From an uncultured Spartobacteria bacterium (GTDB lineage Bacteria > Verrucomicrobiota > Verrucomicrobiia > Chthoniobacterales > Terrimicrobiaceae): a stretch of DNA of 32,637 bases. A program made the translations under genes and the position numbers. Numbering within the stretch: position 1 is the first letter of the stretch; every line of letters starts with the position of its first letter. This document shows positions 14,830-24,144 of the stretch, piece by piece. Location of the stretch: the NCBI GenBank assembly GCA_937890535.1, contig CALBXK010000362.1, forward strand, positions 1 through 32,637, written 5' to 3'. The notes beneath the pieces were generated by a model. The model was not told the origin of the DNA and did not search any database. It worked only from the letters and a program-made list of their open reading frames with translations.

Positions 14830-17111
14830 GCGTCCTCCCCCACGATTTGCACTTCCGTTTCCAGAGTGATGCCCCGACTTTTCGCTGCGGCGGCCTGGAT
14901 CTCTCCGATCAACGAGAGGATCTCCCCGGCGGTGGCCCCGCCATCATTGACGATGAAATTGCCATGGACTTCGGAAACCCGGGCCCGGCCGATGGAATAA
15001 TTCTTAAGCCCGAGTTCCTCGATCAATTGCCCGGCGGGAATCTGGCTGGGGTTCTTGAAAATGCAGCCCGCACTGGCGGCAATGGGTTGCGACTTCCGGC
15101 GATTGAATTCGCTTTGCTCCAAACGGACACCAATTTCCGTCGGGCTGGTAGGAGTTCCGCGCAGGGTCGCAGAGAGAGCATAGTTTCGCCGCAGGGTCGG
15201 CACATCCCGATACCGAATCTCCATTTCTTCCGGGGTGCGGGTAAAAACATTTCCATCCTCATCGCAATACCGCACCTGTTCGACCTGGCCAAAAGTTTCG
15301 AGACCCATGGCCCCCGCATTCATCCGCAGACTGCCGCCGAGGTTGCCCGGAATTCCTTCCATCCATTCAAATCCTCCAAGTCCGGCATGGCGGGCAATGG
15401 CAGTGATTTGTTTAAGCTTGAGTCCGACACCGGCGGTGATTTTATTGCCATTCACCTCGTGACGGGCAAACTCGCCCTTGGACAAATGGACCACGACTCC
15501 AGGGATCCCGCCGTCCCGCACCAGAAGATTGGATCCCCGTCCGATCACCAGCAAGGGCAGTTCTTTGTCGGCGCAATGGCAGACGAGGTCGGTGAATCCT
15601 TCCTCGGTCTCGGGTTCTGCCCAGAATCGAGCCGGCCCTCCGACCCGCATTGTGGTATGGCGCGAAAGCGGTTCGTAGAGCCGGATCGAGCCGGGGCCCA
15701 TGACTTCCTGAAGTTCATCCCTCACCATGAGATCCGTCCTCAGGCGGGCTTCCGCCTCGTGAATATTTCCTGCTCCCAGACTGAGAACCAAATCGCCGTC
15801 CTTCAAGGCGGCTCCCACCGCACGATGGATGGTCAAAATATCCGGATGCGAAAAGGCACCTGCATGCCCGTGGGTTTGCAGGGCGTCGACCACCGTTCCC
15901 CCGGACACCCCGGGAATCGGCAACTCCCCCGCAGGGTAAACATCCCCGATAAAGACCAGATCCGCCCCGTCGAAGGCGCGGCCAAAGTCCTCCGCCAGGG
16001 CCAAGGTCCGGCTGTAGCGATGGGGTTGAAACATGACCAAAACCCGTTTCCAGCCTCCGGTGCGGGCCGTGGCAATGGTGGCTGCGATCTCGGTGGGATG
16101 GTGGCCGTAATCGTCCACGAGAAGATTTCGCTTCGTCGCATGCCGGATCTCAAAGCGCCGCTTGGCACCGCGAAATTCCGTCAAAGCCGCCGCGATCCGC
16201 TCGAAGGGCAGCCCGATCTCGGTGGCCATGGCAATGACCGCCAGGGCGTTCATGGCATTGTGACCTCCGGGAATTCCGAGGGAAACCTCTCCCAGCCGCT
16301 CGTCACCTCTCCAAACGGAAAACTGAGCCTGAAAATTCTGGGTGACCAGATCCGACAATCGATAGCGCGAATCCGCTCCCGCACCATAACTGATGGCCCG
16401 CGGATGGAGGCCACAAACCCTCCTGGCTCCCGCGTCGTCGCCACAGTAGATCACCAGCCCCGCCGTCTGGGCAATCAAGCGAGAAAAGACCTCATCAATG
16501 GCGGCCAAATCTGGGTAAAAATCGAGATGTTCCGCTTCAATATTGAGGATGATCGCATGCTCGGGATGATAATTAACCAGGGTTCCGTCACTTTCATCGC
16601 CCTCGGCCACGAAGAACTCGCCCTCGGAATCCCAGCGTGCATTAGTTCCCAGGATGGGAATCTCCGCCCCAACATAATGAGATGGTTTCAGCCCCCCGAT
16701 ACGTAGCACATGTGCGGTCATTGCGGAGGTGGTCGTCTTCCCATGAGTCCCGCCAATCACGATCCCCTTCTTCGCCTTCATAATGGCGGCGAGGGCTTCG
16801 GCCCGGCGGACCAGCGGACGCCCCAGACGCTTCGCTTCGTCAAAGGCAATATTTCCGACCCTGATGGCCGACGAGTAGATGACCAGATCCGCATCCCGCA
16901 CCTCCCCGGCCTCATGCGGGATATGAAACTTCAGGCCCTTCTTTTGCAGGCGCACCACCTCGGCCGTATCGACGCGATCCGATCCGCTCACCATGTGGCC
17001 CAGAGCCACGGCCAAGCCCGCCAGACCACTCATCCCTGAACCCGCCACCCCAATGAGGTGCACCCGGCGGGGTGCCCCGGCAAAAAATTCAGTCAGCTCG
17101 GCGGAGGTCAT
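14826..17111 (-). CDS. murC: MurC-MurB fusion: UDP-MurNAc--L-alanine ligase / UDP-enolpyruvyl-GlcNAc reductase
   Basis: One 761-residue frame carries two enzymes of peptidoglycan precursor synthesis. Residues 1 to about 455 are MurC: VHLIGVAGSGMSGLA, GGTHGKTTT (121-128 as P-loop), EGDESDGT, GGHNAMNALA and DDYGHHPTEI. Residues from about 474 are MurB, the FAD enzyme acting just before MurC: GRGSNLLVRDGG, WMEGIPGNLGGSLRMNAGA, SAGCIFKNP and a C-terminal ETEVQIVGE with the catalytic Glu. Cys683 stands where MurB usually has the proton-donating Ser. No stop or frame change lies between the halves. GGAGGG precedes the ATG, which overlaps the murG stop as ATGA; the end overlaps ddl as ATGA. The fusion could channel UDP-MurNAc between active sites. 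Confidence 0.95.
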   Translation of the reverse strand: MTSAELTEFFAGAPRRVHLIGVAGSGMSGLAGLAVALGHMVSGSDRVDTAEVVRLQKKGLKFHIPHEAGEVRDADLVIYSSAIRVGNIAFDEAKRLGRPLVRRAEALAAIMKAKKGIVIGGTHGKTTTSAMTAHVLRIGGLKPSHYVGAEIPILGTNARWDSEGEFFVAEGDESDGTLVNYHPEHAIILNIEAEHLDFYPDLAAIDEVFSRLIAQTAGLVIYCGDDAGARRVCGLHPRAISYGAGADSRYRLSDLVTQNFQAQFSVWRGDERLGEVSLGIPGGHNAMNALAVIAMATEIGLPFERIAAALTEFRGAKRRFEIRHATKRNLLVDDYGHHPTEIAATIATARTGGWKRVLVMFQPHRYSRTLALAEDFGRAFDGADLVFIGDVYPAGELPIPGVSGGTVVDALQTHGHAGAFSHPDILTIHRAVGAALKDGDLVLSLGAGNIHEAEARLRTDLMVRDELQEVMGPGSIRLYEPLSRHTTMRVGGPARFWAEPETEEGFTDLVCHCADKELPLLVIGRGSNLLVRDGGIPGVVVHLSKGEFARHEVNGNKITAGVGLKLKQITAIARHAGLGGFEWMEGIPGNLGGSLRMNAGAMGLETFGQVEQVRYCDEDGNVFTRTPEEMEIRYRDVPTLRRNYALSATLRGTPTSPTEIGVRLEQSEFNRRKSQPIAASAGCIFKNPSQIPAGQLIEELGLKNYSIGRARVSEVHGNFIVNDGGATAGEILSLIGEIQAAAAKSRGITLETEVQIVGEDA

Positions 17112-18220
17112 GGTCGGCGCCCTCCGGGAACGGCCGCTTCGATTTCATCGGCCACATTCTCGGCCGCATTGCGTGGCAGAAGGGCCCGGGCGGCGGCGGA
17201 CATTTCCTGACGACGCCCGTCATTGGCCAGAAGATTGGCAATGAGGGCGGCAAAGGCCTCCGGCACCACTTCGGGTTCCCGTTGCAGTTCCGCCGCCCCG
17301 CCATTCACGAACACGTTCGCATTGTGGGTCTGGTGGTCATCGGTCGCAAACGGATAGGGGATCAGTACTGAGGCGAGGCCAAATTGGGAAAGTTCGCTCA
17401 GGCTCGCAGCCCCGGCGCGGGACACAACGAGGTCGGCGGCGGAAAGCACCTCCTCCATCCGATGATGAAAGGGGGCGACATAGTGAGGAATATTCTCCCG
17501 TTGATAATTTGCCGCCGCCAGCCGGTCATCGCGGTCACCCGTCAGGTGGATAATCTGGAGCGATTCCCGACCCAGAAGGGGAGCACATTTGAAAAGAATC
17601 TGATTGATGCCCGAAGCCCCCTGACTACCTCCCATGACGAGCAATGTCTTGCGCTCAGGATCGAGCCGAAAGGTCGCCAACGCCGCCTTACGATCCATCG
17701 GCGCGCCCAGGTCGCGACGAACGGGGGTCCCAGTCACAACACAATTGCGCCCGGGAAAAAGCGCCTCACATTCGGAAAATCCGAGCAGGACTTTCGTCGC
17801 AAAACGGGCGGTAAACTTATTGGCCCGTCCGGGAATGGCATTGGACTCATGAATAAAGGTGGGCAGACGTCGCAAACGGCCGGCCAGAATCGGAGCCGTG
17901 GAGGTGAATCCCCCCATGCCCAGAACCACTGCGGGCCGAAATTTATGATAGGCACGGCGGCAGGTCCCGAGACTCTCCCACGAACGACGCAAAAATCGAA
18001 TGAAGGCCGGGGAAAGCACCGAAGGCATTCCGATGGATGGCAATTTCTCGGCCCTAAAATCCGGATGCGCCTTGAGGGCGAGCGTATCGATTTCCTTCTC
18101 GGAAACAAACAGCATCACCTCATGTCCGCGCGCCTTGAGGGCCTCGGCCACGGCGAGGCCCGGGAACAAATGTCCCCCGGTGCCACCACAGGCAATCACG
18201 ACGCGAAAGGATGGGGTCAT
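17108..18220 (-). CDS. murG: UDP-GlcNAc--lipid I GlcNAc transferase MurG
   Basis: GT-B fold transferase of 370 residues from the chosen start. It adds GlcNAc to lipid I on the inner membrane face to make lipid II. Motifs are RVVIACGGTGGHLFPGLAVAEAL at the N-terminus, GMGGFTSTAPILAG, HESNAIPGRANK, VMGGSQGASGIN and VSRAGAASLSEL, plus the UDP-sugar-binding IPYPFATDDHQTHNA. The frame is open upstream to 18442, but the ATG at 18220 overlaps the ftsW stop as ATGA and places the GGTGGH loop near the N-terminus as in all MurGs. It sits between ftsW and murC. Confidence 0.95.
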   Translation of the reverse strand: MTPSFRVVIACGGTGGHLFPGLAVAEALKARGHEVMLFVSEKEIDTLALKAHPDFRAEKLPSIGMPSVLSPAFIRFLRRSWESLGTCRRAYHKFRPAVVLGMGGFTSTAPILAGRLRRLPTFIHESNAIPGRANKFTARFATKVLLGFSECEALFPGRNCVVTGTPVRRDLGAPMDRKAALATFRLDPERKTLLVMGGSQGASGINQILFKCAPLLGRESLQIIHLTGDRDDRLAAANYQRENIPHYVAPFHHRMEEVLSAADLVVSRAGAASLSELSQFGLASVLIPYPFATDDHQTHNANVFVNGGAAELQREPEVVPEAFAALIANLLANDGRRQEMSAAARALLPRNAAENVADEIEAAVPGGRRP

Positions 18221-19359
18221 AATTTGCACGAACTCCGGATCGCCCGCATAGCCGGGGCCAGGTTCTCCGCAAGCGGATTTCCATGGCGGTAAATATTCAC
18301 AAGGATGCCGATCATAAAATAGCAGATGGCCAGATTGGAACCGCCAAAACTTATAAAAGGCAGGGGCATTCCCTTGTTGGGCATCAAGGAGGTGGTCACG
18401 GCAATATTCACCACAGCCTGCAGGGAAATCATCATCACGCATCCAAAGCCCAACAGCATCCCAAACCGGTCGCGGGCATTAGTCGCCACAATGATGCCGC
18501 ACAGACAAACAAGGAGATAACCGAAGACCGTCAGCAAGGTCAGGCGCAAGCCGAGTTCCTCTCCGATCATGGGAAAAATAAAATCGGTATGAGCGTAGGG
18601 GAGGTAGAGGAATTTTTGCCGACCATCGCCGAGCCCCAGACCATCCAAGCCACCGGAACCGAAAGCGATGAGGGCCTGCCATTGCTGGAGTCCTTCTCCG
18701 AGCCGGAATTTTTCCGGATGCATAAACGCCAACACCCGACCCATTCGTTCATCGATCTGGCTGACAAGGGCAAAGGCCCCGGCCAAACCGACAACACTCA
18801 TCAGGGTCAGCCACCGCAAGCCTGCCCCGCCCACGAACATGACAGTGAGGGCGGTAACGCCAACGAGCGCACTGGTGCCCAAATCCACTTCACATAAAAT
18901 CGGAACGATCAGCACTCCCAGAATCATCAGAGGAAAAACAATTCCAGGTAAGAATTTTCCCACCTGTTTTTCATAACGATCATACCACCAAGCCACGAAA
19001 AACAACGCCGCCACTTTCGCAAGTTCGCTGGGCTGAAACGTGACCGGCCCGAGATTCAACCAGCGGCTTGAGCCATTAATACGCTGCCCAAAGGGAGAGA
19101 CGAAACAAAGAAGCAGGAGGACCACTGCCCCCGCAAAAAATACCCACCAGGTTTTTTTCCACCAGTTGGTGTCGATGCAGGCTGCAACCATCGCCCCGAC
19201 TGTCGCGACGCCCAACCAGGCAACCTGGCGTTTGACGAAAAAATAGATGTCGCCATGACTTTCCTGCGCAAAGGCACTGGTGCTAAAAAGCATAATCACC
19301 CCAAGGGCGGTGAGGCCCGCCACGGAGAGCAGGAGGATGGAGATGGCGTTTCGATGCAT
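18217..19359 (-). CDS. ftsW: Lipid II polymerase FtsW
   Basis: SEDS-family peptidoglycan glycosyltransferase that works with FtsI at the septum. It is 380 residues long with about ten membrane segments. Family landmarks are TFQPSELAK, GLGDGRQKFLYLPYAHTDFIFPMIGEELG (with the essential loop Asp) and MPNKGMPLPFISFGGS. The chosen ATG at 19359 gives MHRNAISILLL directly before the first membrane helix. A TTG at 19404, 3 bases after the LysM gene's stop, would add 15 residues; neither has a clear ribosome site. The 3' end overlaps murG by ATGA. Confidence 0.92.
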   Translation of the reverse strand: MHRNAISILLLSVAGLTALGVIMLFSTSAFAQESHGDIYFFVKRQVAWLGVATVGAMVAACIDTNWWKKTWWVFFAGAVVLLLLCFVSPFGQRINGSSRWLNLGPVTFQPSELAKVAALFFVAWWYDRYEKQVGKFLPGIVFPLMILGVLIVPILCEVDLGTSALVGVTALTVMFVGGAGLRWLTLMSVVGLAGAFALVSQIDERMGRVLAFMHPEKFRLGEGLQQWQALIAFGSGGLDGLGLGDGRQKFLYLPYAHTDFIFPMIGEELGLRLTLLTVFGYLLVCLCGIIVATNARDRFGMLLGFGCVMMISLQAVVNIAVTTSLMPNKGMPLPFISFGGSNLAICYFMIGILVNIYRHGNPLAENLAPAMRAIRSSCKL

Positions 19360-19407
19360 GGTGCACGGGGTCACAGGGAGGGCCCGTGCCCACCCCGCTT
19401 TCAATCA

Positions 19408-20283
19408 TTACCGCGGAATCTTTAATTTCTGTCCGATCTGAATCTTGGTCGGATCAGCGATCTCATTGATCTTGATCAGCTCGTTATAACTGACGCTTAA
19501 TTTTTTCGCGATGCTGTAGGGATTGTCGCCTTTCACGACCACATAGACACCGTCCACCAAGTCGCCGGTGGCACCCTGAGTCTTGGCCGATGCAACGGAA
19601 GCCGGCGCTGCGGGCACGACACTTCGGGTGGCAACAGCGGCAATGACGGCCTTCTTCGTCGTCACCTTGTCCCGAGTGGCCAGAAACGCGTGCTGGGCCG
19701 AAGTGGGCGCGGTGGTTGTTGACAATTCTTTTGTGGATTTCGCCGTCGCGGCAGGCGCGGACGGCTTGGCGGCGTCAGGAATTTTCAACACCTGTCCCAC
19801 TCGGATCATCGAATAGTCGTCGATCCCATTGACGCTTTCAATGGCGGCAATGGTGACTCCATAGCTACTGGCCACACGGGTAAGGGTATCGCCCGCTGCC
19901 ACAGTGTGAGTGCGTTTGTCCCATGTCGCTCCCTGAGGTCCTTGGGCCGAGGTGGCCGGGGCGGCGGATCTGGCCGTCACCGCCGGCGGGGCCGGTTCTG
20001 CCCGGTCGGTCGATTCGACCAAAGCCGTCCCACCCACTTTGTCCGCTTGGCGAGCCTTCATCCAGTTGAAGGCAAAAACCCCGCCGACGGCGACGAGATG
20101 CAGTACAAGTACAACAATCAGCGCGTGGGAGAACCTCATATTGGGTTCCTCGCCGTCCTCATAATCATCCTCATCGGCTTCGTTGATGGTGGCGGCTCGA
20201 GCACGCAATGGCTTGGCGGTTCGACTCCTCCCCTTCGCGGGGGTGGGTCGAAGCGGCATTCTTACGACTTTTTTGGTTTTCAT
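19408..20283 (-). CDS. Single-pass membrane protein with two LysM domains, inside the dcw cluster
   Basis: A 291-residue protein. The N-terminal part is basic then acidic (residues 1-50), followed by one membrane segment (about 54-74) and an exported portion. That portion has an Ala/Pro/Thr-rich linker, LysM 1 (126-169: HTVAAGDTLTRVASSYGV ... VGQVLKIP), a second linker (about 170-245) and LysM 2 (247-290: YVVVKGDNPYSIAKKLSV ... IGQKLKIP). LysM domains bind GlcNAc units of peptidoglycan, so it probably tethers the membrane to the wall, or guides wall synthesis, at the division site. There is no enzymatic domain. It overlaps murD by ATGA and lies before ftsW, so it is co-expressed with the divisome genes. 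It is not a standard member of the E. coli or Bacillus dcw set. Confidence 0.85.
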   Translation of the reverse strand: MKTKKVVRMPLRPTPAKGRSRTAKPLRARAATINEADEDDYEDGEEPNMRFSHALIVVLVLHLVAVGGVFAFNWMKARQADKVGGTALVESTDRAEPAPPAVTARSAAPATSAQGPQGATWDKRTHTVAAGDTLTRVASSYGVTIAAIESVNGIDDYSMIRVGQVLKIPDAAKPSAPAATAKSTKELSTTTAPTSAQHAFLATRDKVTTKKAVIAAVATRSVVPAAPASVASAKTQGATGDLVDGVYVVVKGDNPYSIAKKLSVSYNELIKINEIADPTKIQIGQKLKIPR

Positions 20284-21653
20284 ATCGATGGTATTTTCGG
20301 TTCGTTTTCTGAGATGATGGGCGAAACTTTCAAAGGCAGGGTGTTGACAAGATTCTTAAAGGCCGTGCCCCGCTCGCCGTAGTTGCGAAACATGTCGAAG
20401 GACGAAGTGCCGGGCGAAAACAATACGGTCTCACCTGGGCGGACAGCGGCGGCGGAAAGGGTCACCGCCTCCTCCAGGGATTCGGCCGTCTGGATTTCGA
20501 GCCCGGCACAAGCCCAGGCCTGATGAATGCGTTCCTTCATTTCGCCAATGAGAATGACCAGGCGCACCCGCTCCCGGATCAGGGGGGCAATGGTCTCGAA
20601 TCCAAATCCCTTATCCTTCCCTCCCGCGATGAGAACCAACGGACGATCCTGGGAGAGCAAGGCTTTCTCCAGGGCGTCGAGATTGGTCGCCTTGGAGTCA
20701 TTAATCCATCGAACCCCCTCCCGCTCGCGCACAAACTCGCACCGATGGACTGGCGCATGGTAATCGGTCACTGCTGCGGCCATGCGGTCCAGATCCGCTC
20801 CCAGAGCAACCCCCACCCCAAGGGCCGCCATGAGGTTCTCCGCATTATGCAGGCCCTGTAGCCGAATGGCCGCCTGATCAAGCACCGGCTCTCCCTGGTA
20901 ATGGATAACTTGGTCCCGAAGGGTGAAGTCGGCTTCCTCCGCGACCGCGCTAAAGGTGATGCGCCGGGCCGCCAGGACCGGCAGGGACTCACGGGCATTG
21001 ACGACGGCAAAATCCTCCTCCGTCTGCCGACGAAAAATTCGCAACTTCGCCTCACGGTATTCATCCATGTCCCGGTACCGATCCAGATGATTCGGGCTAA
21101 GGTTCAACCAGACCGCCACATGGGGACGGAAAACGCGGGTGCTTTCCAATTGAAAAGAACTGACCTCCAGCACCATCACGTCCAACACCTCGCTGCGACG
21201 CACCATAGTGGCAAATGGCAGCCCGATGTTCCCGCTGGCCGCTGCCCGCATTCCGGAACCGATGAGCATCGCGGTGGTCAATTCGGTTGTGGTGGTTTTA
21301 CCATTGCTGCCGGTGATCGCAACCACGGGGCAGGGACATTCCTCAAACGCCAGTTCGAGTTCGCCAATAATGGGAATGCCCTTCCTTACCACATTTTGCA
21401 CCAGAGGAACTGCCGGATCGATCCCCGGGCTGAGCACACAAATATCATACCGCGAGGGATCGCTGTCGGCTTCCGGTCCGAAACGCACCGCAATGCCCAA
21501 GCCCCCGAGCCGGGCCGCTTTCTCGCGGAGTTCCGCGTCGTCCCGGCTCTCACAAATTGTCACCCGGGCGCCCTCTTCCCGCAGAAGCAGGGCGGCTGCC
21601 TCGCCACTGTGACCCAGTCCCAAGACCACCGCATCTTTTCCAGAATAGATCAT
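20280..21653 (-). CDS. murD: UDP-MurNAc-L-alanine--D-glutamate ligase
   Basis: Mur ligase of 457 residues that adds D-Glu to UDP-MurNAc-L-Ala in the cytoplasm. Visible features are AVVLGLGHSGEAAALLL at the N-terminal Rossmann domain, SPGIDP, the P-loop ITGSNGKTTTTELT, VLEVSSFQLE, LNLSPNHLDRY, HNAENLMAALGV and NDSKATNLDALEKAL. The frame is open upstream to 21737 but the ATG at 21653 overlaps the mraY stop as ATGA and begins with MIYSGKDAVVLG, the usual start context. The stop overlaps the LysM gene start. No unusual residue was noted. Confidence 0.95.
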   Translation of the reverse strand: MIYSGKDAVVLGLGHSGEAAALLLREEGARVTICESRDDAELREKAARLGGLGIAVRFGPEADSDPSRYDICVLSPGIDPAVPLVQNVVRKGIPIIGELELAFEECPCPVVAITGSNGKTTTTELTTAMLIGSGMRAAASGNIGLPFATMVRRSEVLDVMVLEVSSFQLESTRVFRPHVAVWLNLSPNHLDRYRDMDEYREAKLRIFRRQTEEDFAVVNARESLPVLAARRITFSAVAEEADFTLRDQVIHYQGEPVLDQAAIRLQGLHNAENLMAALGVGVALGADLDRMAAAVTDYHAPVHRCEFVREREGVRWINDSKATNLDALEKALLSQDRPLVLIAGGKDKGFGFETIAPLIRERVRLVILIGEMKERIHQAWACAGLEIQTAESLEEAVTLSAAAVRPGETVLFSPGTSSFDMFRNYGERGTAFKNLVNTLPLKVSPIISENEPKIPSI

Positions 21654-22780
21654 CGAAGTTTCAGGGTGGCGAGGCCGAGAAGGGCAAACAATACGGACAT
21701 GATCCAAAAGCGGACGATGACGGTATTTTCCTTCCAACCGCTGAGTTCAAAATGATGATGGATCGGAGCCATCTTGATGATGCGGCGCCCGGTGAGCTTG
21801 AAGCTGACGACCTGCATGATGACCGAGAGGGCTTCGATGACAAAGACGCCACCCACAATCACGAGCAGCACTTCCTGTTTGCAGCAAATCGCCACTGCTC
21901 CCAGCATCCCGCCAATCGCGAGAGACCCGGTGTCACCCATAAAAACCCTCGCCGGATGAGCATTCCACCAAAGGAATCCCAAACAAGCCCCGAGGAGCGC
22001 CGAACACACCACCGCCAGTTCATCGGAAAATGCGACGTAGGGGATCTGCAAATATTCCGCCGCTTTGACATTTCCCGCCAGATAGGCGATCGCCGCATAG
22101 GCGGCCGCCACCGTGGCGGTGCAGCCGGTGGCCAAGCCATCCAGGCCATCGGTAAGATTCACCGCATTGGAGGTCCCCACGATGACCAGGAGATAGAAAA
22201 TAAAAGTGAAGCCACCCAGGCTCACCACGAGGGGATCCTTGAAAAATGGAATGTAGAGCGTTTGGGCGAGAGCGGAAGATTCCGGATGGGTGAGGAAAAA
22301 GGTGGTGAAGATTCCGGCCAGCACACATTGGAGACCAAACTTCAAGCGGCTGCTGATGCCCTTCGAATCTTTCTTTGTCACCTTCAACCAGTCATCATAA
22401 AACCCGATGCCTCCCAGAAACAACGAACTGAAGAGAACCAGCCACACATAGGGATTATCCGGACGCGCCCAGAGCAGGACCGAGATCAGGATCGAACCGA
22501 TGATGAGAAGCCCGCCCATGGTGGGCGTACCATTTTTTGCGCCGTGGAGTTCGAACAACTTGTGCACCTCTTCCTTGCTGCGAATCGGTTGCCCGAACTT
22601 GAGCGAGATGAGTTTGCGGATGACCAAGTTGCCAAAAATAATCGAAATGAGGAACGCGGTGGCCGCCGCACAAATCGAACGGAAGGTCAGGTATTTAAAG
22701 ACGTTCAATGCCTTTAGAAATTCCGACTCATTGCCTTGGCTTTGGGCCCATCCGGCCAGTTCATAAAGGTAATACAACAT
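21650..22780 (-). CDS. mraY: Phospho-N-acetylmuramoyl-pentapeptide transferase MraY
   Basis: Polytopic inner membrane enzyme, 376 residues with about ten membrane segments. It moves phospho-MurNAc-pentapeptide onto undecaprenyl phosphate to give lipid I. Signature sequences are KNGTPTMGGLLI, GFYDDWLKV (the DD pair), NAVNLTDGLDGLA, ARVFMGDTGSLAIGG and APIHHHFELSGW (the HHH loop). The start shares one base with the murF stop (TGATG), and the stop overlaps murD. Length agrees with the family. Confidence 0.97.
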   Translation of the reverse strand: MLYYLYELAGWAQSQGNESEFLKALNVFKYLTFRSICAAATAFLISIIFGNLVIRKLISLKFGQPIRSKEEVHKLFELHGAKNGTPTMGGLLIIGSILISVLLWARPDNPYVWLVLFSSLFLGGIGFYDDWLKVTKKDSKGISSRLKFGLQCVLAGIFTTFFLTHPESSALAQTLYIPFFKDPLVVSLGGFTFIFYLLVIVGTSNAVNLTDGLDGLATGCTATVAAAYAAIAYLAGNVKAAEYLQIPYVAFSDELAVVCSALLGACLGFLWWNAHPARVFMGDTGSLAIGGMLGAVAICCKQEVLLVIVGGVFVIEALSVIMQVVSFKLTGRRIIKMAPIHHHFELSGWKENTVIVRFWIMSVLFALLGLATLKLR

Positions 22781-24144
22781 CAGTTTTCGAAAGTATGAAT
22801 CACGCGCTCCATCCGGGTTCCGCGGCTGCCCTTGACCAAGACCACATCCCCTTCATGGGCGAGGGAGCGCAGGAGATCGGCGGCCTCATCGACATCCCCC
22901 GCCAGGTGGATATCCCCCAGCCCGGCCTCGCGGGCGGCATCGTGAAGAACGCCAGTTTCCGGTCCCACGGCGATCAGGGTATTCACGGTTTGCGCCGCCG
23001 CCCGACCGACGCGGCGATATCCATCGCCGGCATGAGAGCCCAACTCGCCCATCCCGCCGAGAACCGCGATCCGGCGTCCCCCGGTCGGCAGGGCACTCAG
23101 GGTTTGCAAGGCGGCTTCCATCGAGTCTGGGTTGGCGTTGTAAGTGTCGTCCCATAGAGTGATGCCCCGGATTTGCCGACGCATCAGACGTCCGCCGGTG
23201 AGACGGACGGTGGCCAGCGCTTCGCAGCATTCCTCAATACTAACCCCAAACTCGAGGCCAGCGGCCACGGCCAAAAGCGCATTGGCCACCATGTGCCGAC
23301 CGGGCACCGCCAATCGGGCAGGAAGACTCTCCTCCTCTGCGTGCAGAGTAAAGCGAACCCCGTCCTCCGTCACCTGGACGTCGGAAGCGGTGACGGATCC
23401 GGAGGAAAATCCTGCCCGGATGACACGTCCCCTCGCCCGGGAAGCCAAACGTTCCACAAAGTCATCTTCGGCAGGAAGCACCACCACTCCCTCTGATGGA
23501 ACGGCCTCGGCCAGGTCCCCTTTTTCATCTGCGATGGCTTCCCGGGAACCCATGTGTTCCATGTGGGCGACGCCAATATTGGTGATAATAGCCAGGTCGG
23601 GCCGGGCCAGGGCGGCCAGGGGTGCGATTTCGCCGGGATGATTCATCCCGATCTCCCACACCGCAGCATCGTCTGCCGTGGAAGCAGCCAAAATGGAAAG
23701 GGGAAGCCCGATATGATTGTTCAGATTGCCTTCGGTTTTCACCACCTGGTATCGGGCAGAAAAGATCGCGGCCACAAATTCCTTGGTGCTGGTCTTGCCG
23801 CTGCTGCCGGTGATGCAGGCCACCTTGAGTGCCAATCGGTCCCGCCAGGAAGAGGCCAGCCGCTGCAATGCCTCCAGAGAATCCCTGACCACAATGGCCG
23901 GAAATTCCGACGGCAACTGGTCAAGAACGGCCGCGTCGTCAACAAGGACGGCAGCAGCCCCCAACTCGGCGGCCTTGGGGGCATGATGATTCCCGTCGTG
24001 GTTGGGTCCCCGCAGAGCCAGATAAAGATCTCCCGGCTTCAGGGTGCGGGTGTCTTTGGAAAAAGTACGAATGAGCTGACTGTTCGAGCCCAGGGCCGAT
24101 CCGCCGCACATTTCTGCAATCTCAGGAAGAGGAAGGGCGTTCAT
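22780..24144 (-). CDS. murF: UDP-MurNAc-tripeptide--D-alanyl-D-alanine ligase
   Basis: Mur ligase of 454 residues that adds the D-Ala-D-Ala made by Ddl. It has an N-terminal substrate domain (DTRTLKPGDLYLALRGPNHDGN), a P-loop ITGSSGKTSTKEF, GNLNNHIGLPLS, WEIGMNHPGEI, a TNIGVAHMEHMGS stretch and a DDTYNANPDSMEAAL region with VLGGMGELG. The start overlaps the murE stop as ATGA, with GGAGG and GAGGAA just upstream as ribosome site candidates. Predicted to work on meso-DAP-containing substrate, given the upstream MurE type. Confidence 0.95.
   Translation of the reverse strand: MNALPLPEIAEMCGGSALGSNSQLIRTFSKDTRTLKPGDLYLALRGPNHDGNHHAPKAAELGAAAVLVDDAAVLDQLPSEFPAIVVRDSLEALQRLASSWRDRLALKVACITGSSGKTSTKEFVAAIFSARYQVVKTEGNLNNHIGLPLSILAASTADDAAVWEIGMNHPGEIAPLAALARPDLAIITNIGVAHMEHMGSREAIADEKGDLAEAVPSEGVVVLPAEDDFVERLASRARGRVIRAGFSSGSVTASDVQVTEDGVRFTLHAEEESLPARLAVPGRHMVANALLAVAAGLEFGVSIEECCEALATVRLTGGRLMRRQIRGITLWDDTYNANPDSMEAALQTLSALPTGGRRIAVLGGMGELGSHAGDGYRRVGRAAAQTVNTLIAVGPETGVLHDAAREAGLGDIHLAGDVDEAADLLRSLAHEGDVVLVKGSRGTRMERVIHTFEN

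Noticed and set aside
14847-16706. 619-codon plus-strand open frame
   Set aside because: It is antisense to murC-murB; the GC-rich reading frame of the real gene explains the lack of stops, and the translation shows no family motif.
18221-18442. N-terminal extension of the murG frame
   Set aside because: It overlaps the ftsW coding region, and MurG proteins begin close to the GGTGGH loop; the ATG at 18220 gives the usual ATGA overlap.
21557-22717. 386-codon plus-strand open frame
   Set aside because: It is antisense to mraY and the start of murD, with a low-complexity charged translation.
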